Shown piece by piece: positions 20,120 to 30,770 of a DNA stretch of 64,000 bases (position 1 is the first letter of the stretch; every line of letters begins with the position of its first letter). This DNA comes from Nansenia antarctica (lineage: Eukaryota > Chordata > Actinopteri > Argentiniformes > Microstomatidae). The DNA is taken from the NCBI GenBank assembly GCA_963989245.1, contig OZ022342.1, positions 51,006,187 to 51,070,186 on the forward strand, read 5' to 3'. The notes beneath the pieces were generated by a model. It ran no database searches. It was not told the origin of the DNA and saw only the letters and a program-made list of their open reading frames with translations. The position numbers were made by a program, and so were the translations under genes.

Positions 20120-21415
20120 TGCAAGACCAGTTGCCTTCGCTAGTAGGACGCTGTCACATGCTCAGTTGAACTATCCAGCTCACCGACTTGAGTTCCTGGC
20201 ATTGAAGTGGGCTGTATGCGAGAAGTTTTCCCACTGGCTGAAGGGAGTGCATTTCACAGCGTGGTCGGATAACAACCCCTTGACCTACATCCTAACGAAG
20301 CCCAAGTTAGATGCATGCGAACAGAGGTGGGTGGCCAAACTTGCTGCATATGATTTCGATCTGAATTATATCCCAGGGCCTAGGAACATAGTCGCTGATG
20401 CGCTGAGCCGTGAGCCATTTGTTAAGTCCTGTGTGAGCCATCGCCTGGTGAGGGAGCCTTACCTGTCCTTGCTGGATCAGGTGAATGGAGTAGTGGCTGG
20501 TACGGTGCAGGACGCTTTCCGGCTGACTACCAACTGTCAAGGTGTTCAGCACACTAATGTCGACACAGATGAGGTCCTGAGTCCTGAGTCTTCTGGAGGT
20601 GCCATTAGTGCTGAGGAGGTGTCTGCTGTCATGGACGTCCATCGCACTGGGGGTATTTCTCAGCTGCCCTACATTAATCCAGAGTATCTGCAATTGCCCG
20701 AGGAAGACCCTTCCATCGCCATCCCACAGAGTCAATTACACAATCTCCAACAAGATGCTGTAGTGAGCAGGGTTCTCTTTTATATGCAGCGACATAGGAA
20801 ACCAAATGCTCACGAGAGAGCAGCTGAGTCTAGCTGTGTGCTCAGGCTGTTGAAACACTGGAAGAAGCTGAGAGTGCGTAGTGGACTCCTCTACCGTGTG
20901 AAGAGAGACCGCATCAGGGACAAGAGGATCTTTCAGTTCGTCACTCCAGAAGCTCTGAAGCGACAAGTCCTGCATGGAGTCCACGATGCTGCTGGCCACC
21001 AGGGTCGCTCAAGATCATCCTCTCTGGCCAGTGAACGATTCTTCTGGACAGGCATGCAGAGGGATGTTGAGAATCACGTGAAGCACTGTCAGAGATGTAT
21101 TTTGGGGAAGACTCCTAAACCACACGCCCGAGCACCCCTTGAGAGCATCCGCACTTCAGCTCCTATGGACTTAGTGTGCATCGATTTTTGGACCGCAGAG
21201 CAGAGCGACAAGAAGACCATTGATGTTCTTGTTGTTACGGACCATTTTTCTAAGGTAGCTCTTGCCTTCCCCTGTCGGAACCAGACTGCGAAACAAGTTG
21301 CCCGCTGTCTATGGGACAAGTTTTTTTGCATATATGGGTTCCCCAAAAGAATCCATTCGGATCAGGGAGCTAACTTTGAGAGTCGGCTTCTAAAAGATCT
21401 ACTAAAGATGGCACG

Positions 21416-21895
21416 TGCAACCAATTCAACACCTGAACAGTTCCGGTTAGTTTGAGCAGAGCAAACTTCTACTTCGTCTGAAACAGAACAGCACGTTTCT
21501 ATCGGTTGAGGAACTGTACGTTTCTATTGGTTGAGGAACTGTACGTTCTATTGGTTGAGGAACTGGACAATTAGTCGTTACCAAACTGATGACAAGCACC
21601 GTATTTGTCGATCAATGAAGAAAGGAAATTCCTACTCAACAGATTAGTGTTTGACCTGCTGGAAGCCACACAGGGAGTCCTGGCGCTGACAGACACAAAG
21701 CTGCTGAGTTGGTAGTACCTGTCCCTGCCTGTAGAGGACAGGAGCTTGATACAAGAGGAAGGAGGACTCTTCCGATTTCTGCAACGGCATCCTGCTCTTG
21801 AAGTAGACGGACAATTTGTTTTTGTGAAACAAATGGCTAGAGCGTACTGCATGCGCCAACAGACAATGTCTGAAGACAACCTAAACAAATCCAAC
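21416..21895 (+). other. Exon-like foreign segment replacing part of gypsy-2 integrase
   Basis: It interrupts integrase between LLKDLLKMA and NGVTERF, with loss of about ten codons. The first part has three copies of a TTTCTATTGGTTGAGGAACT-type repeat (21497-21570). The second part reads in one frame, with a single TAG, as FLLNRLVFDLLEATQGVLAL ... SLPVEDRSLIQEEGGLFRFL ... RHPALEVDGQFVFVKQM. This looks like a host-protein fragment. I did not identify the gene. Confidence 0.5.
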
Positions 21896-23340
21896 GGCGT
21901 CACAGAGAGGTTCAACAGGACCCTCGGGGGCATGATAAGGGCTCTCCCTCCACTGAGCAAGTCCAGGTGGCCACAGATGCTCCAGACACTGACCTTCTGC
22001 TACAACTCCACTGTGCATGAGACCACGGGCTTCGCGCCATTCTACCTGATGTTCGGACGGGTTCCACGGCTGCCCGTGGATGTCATGTTTCATCATGTGC
22101 TGGAGGATGCTGCCGTTGTCAGTCGTCATGAGTTTGTGCAACATCTGAGGAGAGATCTTTCTGAAGCAGCACAGATCGCTCAAAGGAATGCCATCAGGGA
22201 ACAAGATCGCCACGCCAAACTGTACAACCGGAAGGTCAGAGGACTGCCGTTGGGTGTTGGTGACAAAGTGCTGCTTGCCAATCGAGGTGAGAGAGGGAAG
22301 AGGAAGATCGCAGACCGGTGGGAATCAACTCCTTTCGATGTGGTGTCTGTGAGATCGGACATCAACGTGTACAGGATCAGAGATGTTGTCACGAATAGAG
22401 AGAAGGTTGTACACAGGAACATGCTGCTTCCGGTTGACTTCTTGACAGTTCCGGAACAAGATGGGAACCCGGCATCCCTAGAGGAGTCGCAGTCTATAGC
22501 TTCCTGTGCCAGTGTTCAGGGCTCTGTCACCTCTGATGTTGAAGAGGCCTCTCGGTTGCGCACCAGGGACTGGGTCTTGGAGTCGCCTGAGCACGCGGGG
22601 GCAGAGAGCATCCATGAGGAAGAAGTCAACGGAGGGACTATGCCCGTGCCGAATGCCTCGAAGGAAGACCGACCAGATGAGTTGCTGGATAGTGTTCCTG
22701 ATGACTCTGTACCTGACTGCCACACTGATTATCCCCCTGACACAGTATGTGACACAGTACACTCACCTGAAGCTAGATGTGATGCCCATGGTGACCTCCC
22801 AATTCTAGTTGAGGTTGAGCCGGAGTTAGTAGTTTGCACACGTTCACAGAGTGCTCAAGTTCCATCAGTTGTCACGAGATGTGGGAGGAGTGTTAGGAAC
22901 CCAAATAGGCTTATTTGTGAGATGTCAGGGCAGATGCTTAAAGGGAGTACTGAGCCTTTCATAGGTTCTGCATTTAGTTTCATTGCGGCGTCTATGTAGG
23001 GGCGTAGTGCATCCAGTTTTTTTTCTTTATTTATTTTGCTTCCGGCCTGAGTCGTGACCTAGAGTCATGAGATCCTCTTGTAAGGGCAAAGTTATGTACA
23101 ACTGTGGGATGTAGATGGCATCTCTTTCTCCTCTGTGATAAGTACGGGTTTTGGTACCAATCTGTCCTTACACACTTCTTATGGAAGAATTTATAATGTT
23201 GAGTTTTGGTACATCAGTGCTCGAGATCCACGTTTTTTTTTTTTTTGTTAATTGTTTGTTTTTTCGCTCCTTTTTTTTTTTTTTTTTACTGTCCTCCGGT
23301 TTTCATGCTGTTGCCCCATTTTAGTATAATTTAAGGGGGG

Positions 23341-23442
23341 TGTATGTAACGGAGTAGAAAGTTCAAAGTTCAATTACAGCTAAAATAGAGCTAAACTGCG
23401 CCCTCTAGGGGTTTAATGACGTGGTATATCCGGGGTGTATCC
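23341..23442 (+). repeat. Gypsy-2 3' LTR, left part
   Basis: Starts TGTATGTAACGGAG right after a G-rich polypurine tract and is cut at GTATCC (23437-23442), the duplicated target of the foldback element. Confidence 0.8.
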
Positions 23443-25166
23443 TATGGAGGGTGTATCATGCCGTATTTAAATACAATACAAACATCGGAATGCAATACAC
23501 ACATCGGAATGGAATACACGTGTAACACCAAATACAATGCAAAAATACGGAATGTTTGTGCCAAAATAAAAGCAATGTGTATTACATTTGAGCGCAGCGT
23601 ATTCCATTCGAGCATGTGTATTGTATTTGGTCACGAGTGTATTCCATTGTGCATGTGTATTACATTTGAGCGCAGCGTATTCCATTCGGTCATGAGTGTA
23701 TTCCATTCTAGTGTCGGTGTACTCATTTGCATTGCTTTTCGATATCCCATGTAAATCCGATGTAATTTGCATTGTATTCCATTCCGATGTAGGTATTATG
23801 GCACCCACATCGGAATGGAATACAATGCAAATTAGTATCCGCCCATAGGTTCTGCCCTTTCCGGCCATAGGATTCGCGATGACAACGAAGACCCATCTTT
23901 AAATACCACATTCACTCTTGGAAAATGTCACTACAGTTTCTGTAATAGCTTATTAATAAAGATTCGAAAAATTATGCTGACCATCGTATTATCTTAGTTT
24001 AATGTCATTTCAATGAATCATATAACTTTTATTTACAACAAGCACAACACAAAAATCGCACCATCTTTGTCCGCGAATAACACTGGCTGTGGAGGTGGTT
24101 CAAACACAATACTCCTTTGCTAACTTCACCATCTGTCTACGGTCATTTTGAGCCCTTAACCACCGCGCTGACACCCCGAGAAGTTATGCTTTTAACCGTA
24201 AACTCGATGAACCGGGAGTTCACCCGGCCGCTGCTGCTCGCAGCACCGCTTGTCCAGTTGACAGCGGGGGCAGAGAATATTTCTACCCCGGAATTCCATT
24301 CAAATGCCTGCGTCAGTCAGCCTTTTCCGTAGAAATACATCGCTATTATACACAGCCTGTCTGTATAATGATGTCGTTGAATGCCGATGCTGTGGTACTG
24401 TGCTGATGAACCATTCGCTGACTGTCTTAATAAATCAAGTACAGAGATTCCAACCCGTGTTGAACATTCTATTTCCTTGTCAAATCGTGTATGCTGTCAT
24501 TGCTGTGCACCATGAGATGACAACGCATTTAAGATCACAATCCTCAATAGATTGATTCCATCGTTTTACCGACAAGAAGATTCTACAATCTATCAGCCTT
24601 TCCGTAGAAATACATCGCTCCCTGTATAACGATATATATCTAACGTGACATGTTTTAATAGTAAGGGCATTTTACCAGATATTTGACCAATCTGCGAAGT
24701 AAATCGTTACCAAGAAATGTCTTCACCAATGTGTTTCTAAAGGTGTGTAATAACATGTCCTAAAAGGTTGAAATTCAACTCCTGTGGGAAACCTCATAAA
24801 AAACTGCTCAAAGTTGGGGTACCGATAACCGATTTTCGAAAATTCGAAAATGCTTAAATTGGACTTGAGTAACTTTTGAGGGGTCAAACTAGGCATTTTT
24901 CATGATTCTGAGTTGATTGCAAGCATTTATTTGTCACCAAGAGCACTTCCTGGTGCAACCCCCAAACCCCCCCCACCCCCATTGGTGGTTGGCATTCAAA
25001 GTGAGGAAGTTTGGAGGTAACAGGTAACATTAGACAACATTAGACAGCACCAGCAGAGAGGCACTATGATGGACATGGACTCTTAGTCATAGGCCTCACT
25101 ACATGTGGAACAATAGAACCAGGCTGCTTGAGCTACTCACACAGCCCAGCAGAGAGGCACTATCAT
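23443..25166 (+). repeat. Foldback left inverted terminus
   Basis: About 1.72 kb. The outer 400 bp is dense in AATGGAATAC/GTATTCCATT words in both orientations. The inner part is unique, AT-rich and non-coding. It pairs with 27511-29213. Confidence 0.9.
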
Positions 25167-25272
25167 GGAGGTCATAGCTCCAGAAGAGGGGTGACTGGTA
25201 GACAGCTAGGCCCAGTGAGGGCTCTCCTAATCGGACTGGCAGTGTATCACATAGAGCCTGGAGGTCAGAGCT

Positions 25273-26836
25273 CCCCTGCCTGAAAACCTCAACTATCATC
25301 CCAGTCCCGAAGAAAAGCACGGTGAGCTGCCTAAACGACTACCGCCCGGTGGCACTCACACCAATCATCATGAAGTGCTTCGAGAAACTAGTCCGGGCCC
25401 ACATACTCACACGCCTCCCGCCCAACCTGGATCCATACCAGTTCGCCTACAGAGCCCACAGGTCCACAGAGGACGCCATAGCGACGACTCTCCACGCCAC
25501 TCTATCCCACCTGGAGAGGGGAAACAGCTACGCGAGACTGCTCTTCGTGGACTTCAGCTCCGCCTTCAACACCATCCTTCCAGACAGGCTAGTGACCAAA
25601 CTACTAGACCTGGGTCTATCACACTCTATATGTGCGTGGATCAAGGACTTCCTGACCGACCGCCCCCAGAGGGTGCGGGTGGGCCCCCACACCTCCACAG
25701 CCCTCAGCCTCAGCACTGGGTCCCCCCAGGGCTGCGTGCTAAGCCCCATCCTCTACAACCTCTACACCCACGACTTCACCCCCGTCCACCCCAGCAACTA
25801 CATCGTAAAGTTTGCAGACGACACCACCGTGGTGGGATGTATCTCGGGGGGGGACGAGGCGGCGTACAGGGATGAGGTAGAGCAACTGAGCAAGCTGTGC
25901 AAGGTTAACAACCTGCTGCTAAACAAGTCAAAGACCCAGGAATTCATCGTAGACTTCAGGAGGAAAAAGTCCGAGATCCAGCCCCTGCTCATCGACGGAG
26001 AGAGCGTGGAGAGAGTCTCAACCCTCCGATTCCTGGGACATCACATGCGGGATGACCTGGCCTGGAAGGACAACACAAAAGGCACCATCAAGAGGGCACA
26101 ACAGCGGCTATACACCCTGAGATGCCTCAGGAAAGAACACAACAAGCAGGAGATACTGGTGGCCTTCTACCACGGCGCAGTGGAGAGCATCCTCACCTAC
26201 GGCATCTGCAACTGGTTCCACAGCTGCACAACAGCGGAGAGAAACGCGCTACAGAGAGTCGTGAGAACAGCACAGAAGATCACCGGCGCCCCCCTCTCCT
26301 CTCTGGAAGAGCTGTACAACACACGCTGTCTCAGGAAGGCCTCCAAGATCTCCAGGGACCCGACCCACCCTGGGCACGAACACTTTATCAGGCTGCCCTC
26401 GAATAGGAGGTACAGGACCCCGGCCGCTAAGACAAACAGACTGAAGAACTGCTTCTACCACAGGGCCGTCAAGGCCCTAAACACAGCAAAGGCCTAAGTT
26501 CTGGGCCCAGGACAGTCCGGACGGATTGTATGGCAGCTAGTGCTGAGGCACAAACATGTACATTTCAAGCCTGCAAACTGTGACACTTTAAAATAACGTG
26601 AAAAAATACTTTTGTGCAATATGACAACCCTAGTTGACTAGCTGTGCAGTATAGTACAGTGGATTGTGTACACAGCCTTTATTTATGTAAACCAGCTCCT
26701 TACCTTCTTGTGATTTTATGCTTTTTCTAAAAAAAAAAAAAATAATCCTTTCCTAACACCAGGGGAGCCACCCCTCCTAAATTTCGTTGTTTGGTACCTG
26801 TACTGTAGCAATGACAAATAAAGTCCATTCCATTCC
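25273..26836 (+). mobile_element. L2-type LINE fragment inside the foldback element
   Basis: A 5'-truncated LINE. The frame 25322-26497 encodes an RT with NDYRPVALTPIIMKCFEKLV, LLFVDFSSAFNTILPDRL, STGSPQGCVLSPILYNLYTH and catalytic FADDTTV, then a C-terminal ALQRVVRTAQKITGAPL. The 3' UTR carries the shared CCAGGGGAGCC box and ends ATGACAAATAAAGTCCATTC. It is inserted in GAGCTCC|AGAAGAGG of a local 95-bp repeat. The frame is open but lacks the 5' half and endonuclease. Confidence 0.92.
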
Positions 26837-27130
26837 AAGAGGGGTGACTGGTAGACAGCTAGGCCCAGTGAGGGCTCTCCTAATCGGACTGGCAGTGTAT
26901 CACATAGTACCTGGAGGTCAGAGCTCCAGAAGAGGGGTGACTGGTAGACAGCTAGGCCCAGTGAGAGCACTCCTAATCGGACTGACAGAGTAGCAGTTAG
27001 GCCCTGGAGGTCAGAGCTCCAGATGAGGGGTGAATGGTAGACAGCTGGGCCCAGTGAGAGCACTCCTAATCGGACTGACAGAGTAGCAGTTAGGCCCTGG
27101 AGCTCATGTGACCTCCAGCATAGGGCCACA
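26837..27130. repeat. About 90-bp tandem repeat in foldback centre
   Basis: Three copies of a unit beginning GGGGTGACTGGTAGACAGCT and containing CTCCTAATCGGACTG. A fourth copy lies left of the LINE at 25184-25272, showing that the LINE split the array. Confidence 0.9.
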
Positions 27131-27304
27131 GGCCTAGTCACAGCACCCATGGAAGGTGTGTTGTCTCTGGGCTGTGTGTCTAGCTGAACACCTCTGGTAG
27201 TCCTTGGTACATCTCATGTTGGTACATCTCTTCCACAATGGGAGGTGAGAGTGAAGCTATTCAGCTTCACTTTCATCTCCCTTTTTTTAGGCCTCCATAA
27301 CAGG

Positions 27305-27610
27305 TAAGTTACTGCCCAGCAGAGTGTCTCTCTGCTGGGCTGAGTGAGTAGCTGAAGCAGCCTGGTTCTATTGTTCCACATGTAGTGAGGCCTATGACTC
27401 AGTTTCCATGCCCATGATAGTGTCTCTCTGCTGGGCTGTGTGAGTAAATGAAGCAGCCTGGTTCTATTGTTCCACATGTAGTGAGGCCTATGACTCTGTT
27501 TCCATGCCCATGATAGTACCTCTCTGCTGGGCTGTGTGAGTAGCTCAAGCAGCCTGGTTCTATTGTTCCACATGTAGTGAGGCCTATGACTAAGTGTCCA
27601 TGCCCATCAT
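27305..27610. repeat. About 88-bp tandem repeat at right arm edge
   Basis: Three copies of GCAGCCTGGTTCTATTGTTC...GTAGTGAGGCCTATGACT with CTCTCTGCTGGGCTG. One inverted copy occurs at 25095-25166 in the left arm. Confidence 0.9.
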
Positions 27611-29213
27611 AGTGCCTCTCTGCTGGTGCTGTCTAATGTTGTCTAATGTTACCTGTTACCTCCAAACTTCCTCACTTTGAATGCCAACCACCAATGGGGG
27701 TGGGGGGGGGTTTGGGGGTTGCACCAGGAAGTGCTCTTGGTGACAAATAAATGCTTGCAATCAACTCAGAATCATGAAAAATGACTAGTTTGACCCCTCA
27801 AAAGTTACTCAAGTCCAATTTAAGCATTTTCGAATTTTCGAAAATCGGTTATCGGTACCCCAACTTTGAGCAGTTTTTTACGAGGTTTCCCACAGGAGTT
27901 GAATTTCAACCTTTTAGGACATGTTATTACACACCTTTAGAAACACATTGGTGAAGACATTTCTTGGTAACGATTTACTTCGCAGATTGGTCAAATATCT
28001 GGTAAAATGCCCTTACTATTAAAACATGTAACGTTAGATATATATCGTTATACAGGGAGCGATGTATTTCTACGGAAAGGCTGATAGAATGTAGAATCTT
28101 CTTGTCGGTAAAACGATGGAATCAATCTATTGAGGATTGTGATCTTAAATACGTTGTCATATGGTGCACAGCAATGACAGCATACACGATTTGACAAGGA
28201 AATAGAATGTTCAACACGGGTTGGAATCTCTGTACTTGATTTATTAAGACAGTCAGCGAATGGTTCATCAGCACAGTACCACAGCATCGGCATTCAACGA
28301 CATCATTATACAGACAGGCTGTGTATAATAGCGATGTATTTCTACGGAAAAGGCTGACTGACGCAGGCATTTGAATGGAATTCCGGGGTAGAAATATTCT
28401 CTGCCCCCGCTGTCAACTGGACAAGCGGTGCTGCGAACTCCCGGTTCATCGAGTTTACGGTTAAAAGCATAACTTCTCGGGGTGTCAGCGCGGTGGTTAA
28501 GGGCTCAAAATGACCGTAGACAGATGGTGAAGTTAGCAAAGGAGTATTGTGTTTGAACCACCTCCACAGCTGGTGTTATTCGCGGACAAAGACGGTGCGA
28601 TTTTTGTGTTGTGCTTGTTGTAAATAAAAGTTATATGATTCATTGAAATGACATTAAACTAAGATAATACGATGGTCAGCATAATTTTTCGAATCTTTAT
28701 TAATAAGCTATTACAGAAACTGTAGTGACATTTTCCAAGAGTGAATGTGGTATTTAAAGATGGGTCTTCGTCGTCATCGCGAATCCTATGGCCGGAAAGG
28801 GCAGAACCTATGGGCGGATACTAATTTGCATTGTATTCCATTCCGATGTGGGTGCCATAATACCTACATCGGAATGGAATACAATGCAAATTACATCGGA
28901 TTTACATGGGATATCGAAAAGCAATGCAAATGAGTACACCGACACTAGAATGGAATACACTCATGGCCGAATGGAATACGCTGCGCTCAAATGTAATACA
29001 CATGCACAATGGAATACACTCGTGACCAAATACAATACACATGCTCGAATGGAATACGCTGCGCTCAAATGTAATACACATTGCTTTTATTTTGGCACAA
29101 ACATTCCGTATTTTTGCATTGTATTTGGTGTTACACGTGTATTCCATTCCGATGTGTGTATTGCATTCCGATGTTTGTATTGTATTTAAATACGGCATGA
29201 TACACCCTCCATA
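27511..29213 (-). repeat. Foldback right inverted terminus
   Basis: Inverted copy of 23443-25166. The differences seen are small (for example, a 10-13-bp gap near 28430 relative to 24230 and single-base changes), which points to a recent origin or to gene conversion between the arms. Confidence 0.9.
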
Positions 29214-29219
29214 GTATCC

Positions 29220-29430
29220 GTGACCCGGATGCTGTGTAAATGCAGCTGGACAGTGCAGTTGCACGGGACGTAACGTGATCTCCCTCAGTTCATTCTTAAC
29301 CACTGATGCGAATGTAGCTCGATGACCCTGCAAGTCCCGTGTCCAGAATTTGATGCACTGTTTTCTACAGAATAAATGAACGTGAGCCATCCAGCTGAGA
29401 GTGATTCATGCAAAGATACACCCCGTCACA
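29220..29430 (+). repeat. Gypsy-2 3' LTR, right part
   Basis: LTR sequence resuming after the foldback TSD, with ACAGAATAAATGAACG (poly(A) signal) at about 29367 and a CA end near 29430. Confidence 0.65.
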
Positions 29431-29565
29431 CTAGCCGCACTCACTTCTTGACAAAAACGGCGCAGGTTCCTTATTTCTTCTAGTTCACTTGGTCAGTTTT
29501 CAAGTTCAAGTTTTTTTCTTTTCAAGAATTGTAATGTTTTTACGATATCATCAACTCGTCGCCGC

Positions 29566-30427
29566 TGTAATTGTTAGTGAGGTTATGGGAAAGGACTGTA
29601 TAAGGTGAATAGTTCAAGTATGCTCCATTCGCCCCCGGGGCGTCGATCAGGACACACATGACAGGAGATTGACTTTGTGTTCAGGTTTCTTTAGTGGGTC
29701 AGACAGGGTATAGTTCAGGCATGGGTAGGATGATTGCAAACACTACAATGGGTGTATGTGTGGTTCTGCAATAAACAGAAAGAGGTATTACAGTACACAT
29801 GTTGTTACTAATCTGAATTATAACACCAATTTAAGACAGTACTCGAATAACAATCTCTGCGGCGTGAACTGCGCCAAACGAGCTTCATTGAAGAGCACGC
29901 AATAGCGGCGCCCATAGAAAGCACATGGCCAGACTAATTGCTAGTGCTAATAGAGTGCAGAAAACGGCAGTATCCAAATCAACACAACAAATATGTACAC
30001 CCTAAATACTGGGTGAAACATTGTACTTACAGTAGTTCAGTGACGCACATTGACACTGTAATGCTGCACAACGATGCTAACTGATTGGAGTTGTAACACG
30101 AGAAACTTGTGGTACTTTCAACTTCTTCTCCGATCTGAATCAATGCGGTCCAGAATGCACTGCGCACTTAAGGTGGCAGGTGATATTAAGCACAGCTTAG
30201 CTCTTAAGGTGGAAATGATAACCAAATATAATAATCATGAACTTAGAATATTGGAACCTTTCTAACAGTAATCTTCTTAATAAGGATGCACGGACACAGA
30301 CTCAAGGTAAGTGTGACTTTACTCGTAAACTTCAAGGTACGGAATCCCGTAAAGGACATACTTTATAGCAATGACTAGCGCATGACAGAATAGGTAGATT
30401 AGTCTGCTATTACACTCATCTACTACA
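29566..30427 (-). repeat. Gypsy-1 5' LTR (candidate full length)
   Basis: The minus strand starts TGTAGTAGATGAGTG (30427) and ends near ACAATTACA (29566), followed by GCGGCGACGAG, a common Ty3/gypsy primer-site context. The outer about 160 bp match the 3' LTR at 6706-6855. The remaining about 700 bp have no partner there. No coding content. The leader continues to about 29431. Confidence 0.6.
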
Positions 30428-30770
30428 CTCTGATATAGTCGAAACTGGCAACTGTTTTTGTTTTGTTTTTGGTAATCTGATCACAAAGTGACACTACAGT
30501 TTATTAGCGGGTTCTAGGGCATCAAAATTGCATTTCCTTGAAACTGCGTTCACTGATAGCGTGTATGTGTAATTATGTGTATTTCTATATCTTATGCTTA
30601 CCCAATCTAAAAGCTCACGGCACGTGCCTGGATCATGTTACTGACAGCAACTTGCAAAGCATCCCATATACCAGGCCAGGGTAAATTCTAAATTGATTGT
30701 GGGATGACCCATCTCTCTCGTCACCCCCATTGAAGTTTATATTTAAAACGGTGAAAGTAGGGTTAATAAT

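Larger units (their letters stand above)
18228..22999 (+). pseudogene. Gypsy-2 pol (protease end, RT, RNase H, integrase), twice interrupted
   Basis: Segment 18228-20032 holds the protease end (DDMILGSNAIKK), the RT core (YASPLVLVWKKDGGLRICTD, MPQGLSNSPATF, catalytic YLDD at about 19435) and the RNase H start (LAVDASFDGIGAVISQ). Segment 20120-21415 continues with FASRTLSHAQLNYPAH, YIPGPRNIVADALSR, the HHCC integrase finger (HDAAGHQG...HCQRCILGK) and catalytic-core parts with IHSDQGANFES. Segment 21896-22999 resumes at NGVTERFNRTLG and runs through the integrase C-terminus to the stop. An 82-bp LINE tail (20033-20119) and a 480-bp foreign segment (about 21416-21895) break it. Outside these it is nearly free of lesions. 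Confidence 0.92.
23443..29213. mobile_element. Foldback DNA element with 1.7-kb inverted termini
   Basis: The two ends begin TATGGAGGGTGTATCATGCC and are inverted copies for about 1.7 kb (23443-25166 and 27511-29213), nearly identical throughout. The target duplication GTATCC lies at 23437-23442 and 29214-29219, although a 4-bp TATC reading is also possible. No transposase was seen. The termini carry many short GGAATGGAATAC-type repeats. The centre has 80-95-bp and 88-bp tandem repeats and an L2 fragment. Apparent ORFs in the termini (133 residues at 23467 and 28788) mirror each other and reflect the repeats, not genes. Non-autonomous; superfamily unresolved. Confidence 0.85.
18100..29430 (+). 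mobile_element. Gypsy-2: second Ty3/gypsy element, 5'-truncated
   Basis: Plus-strand pol from a protease fragment (18228) to 22999, then a T-rich stretch, a polypurine tract (TTAAGGGGGG, 23331-23340) and a 3' LTR starting TGTATGTAACGGAG at 23341. That LTR is split by a foldback transposon and resumes at 29220, with AATAAA near 29370 and an end at about 29430 (CCCCGTCACA). No 5' LTR or gag was found, and the left edge lies in AT-rich sequence at about 18095-18130, next to the gypsy-1 gag start. It probably inserted into the gypsy-1 leader. Confidence 0.8.
6706..30427 (-). mobile_element. Gypsy-1: Ty3/gypsy LTR element carrying nested insertions
   Basis: This is the outer shell of the nested block. 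The minus-strand LTRs begin TGTAGTAGATGAGTG at 6855 and at 30427. The copy at 6855 follows a polypurine tract (AAGGGGAGGAG, 6866-6856). The 5-mers outside the two ends, CCCTG (6701-6705) and CTCTG (30428-30432), look like a TSD with one change. Minus-strand internal parts are gag-protease (18090-16892) and integrase (about 7660-7002). An RT/RNase H piece and the captured nsmce2 lie on the plus strand within a segment bounded by 134-bp inverted repeats. Turning that segment over would make every piece co-linear. The RT core is missing, so the element is dead. Nested inside are a hAT with a HERO-like LINE, gypsy-2 and a foldback element. Confidence 0.7.

Noticed and set aside
23467..23868. 133-residue ORF, also present at 28788-29189
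   Set aside because: Appears in mirrored positions in both foldback arms and is made of short repeated words; not a gene.
23443..29213. Polinton/Maverick or other large DNA element because of long inverted ends
   Set aside because: No polymerase, integrase or capsid genes and a 5.8-kb size; only repeats and an L2 fragment inside.
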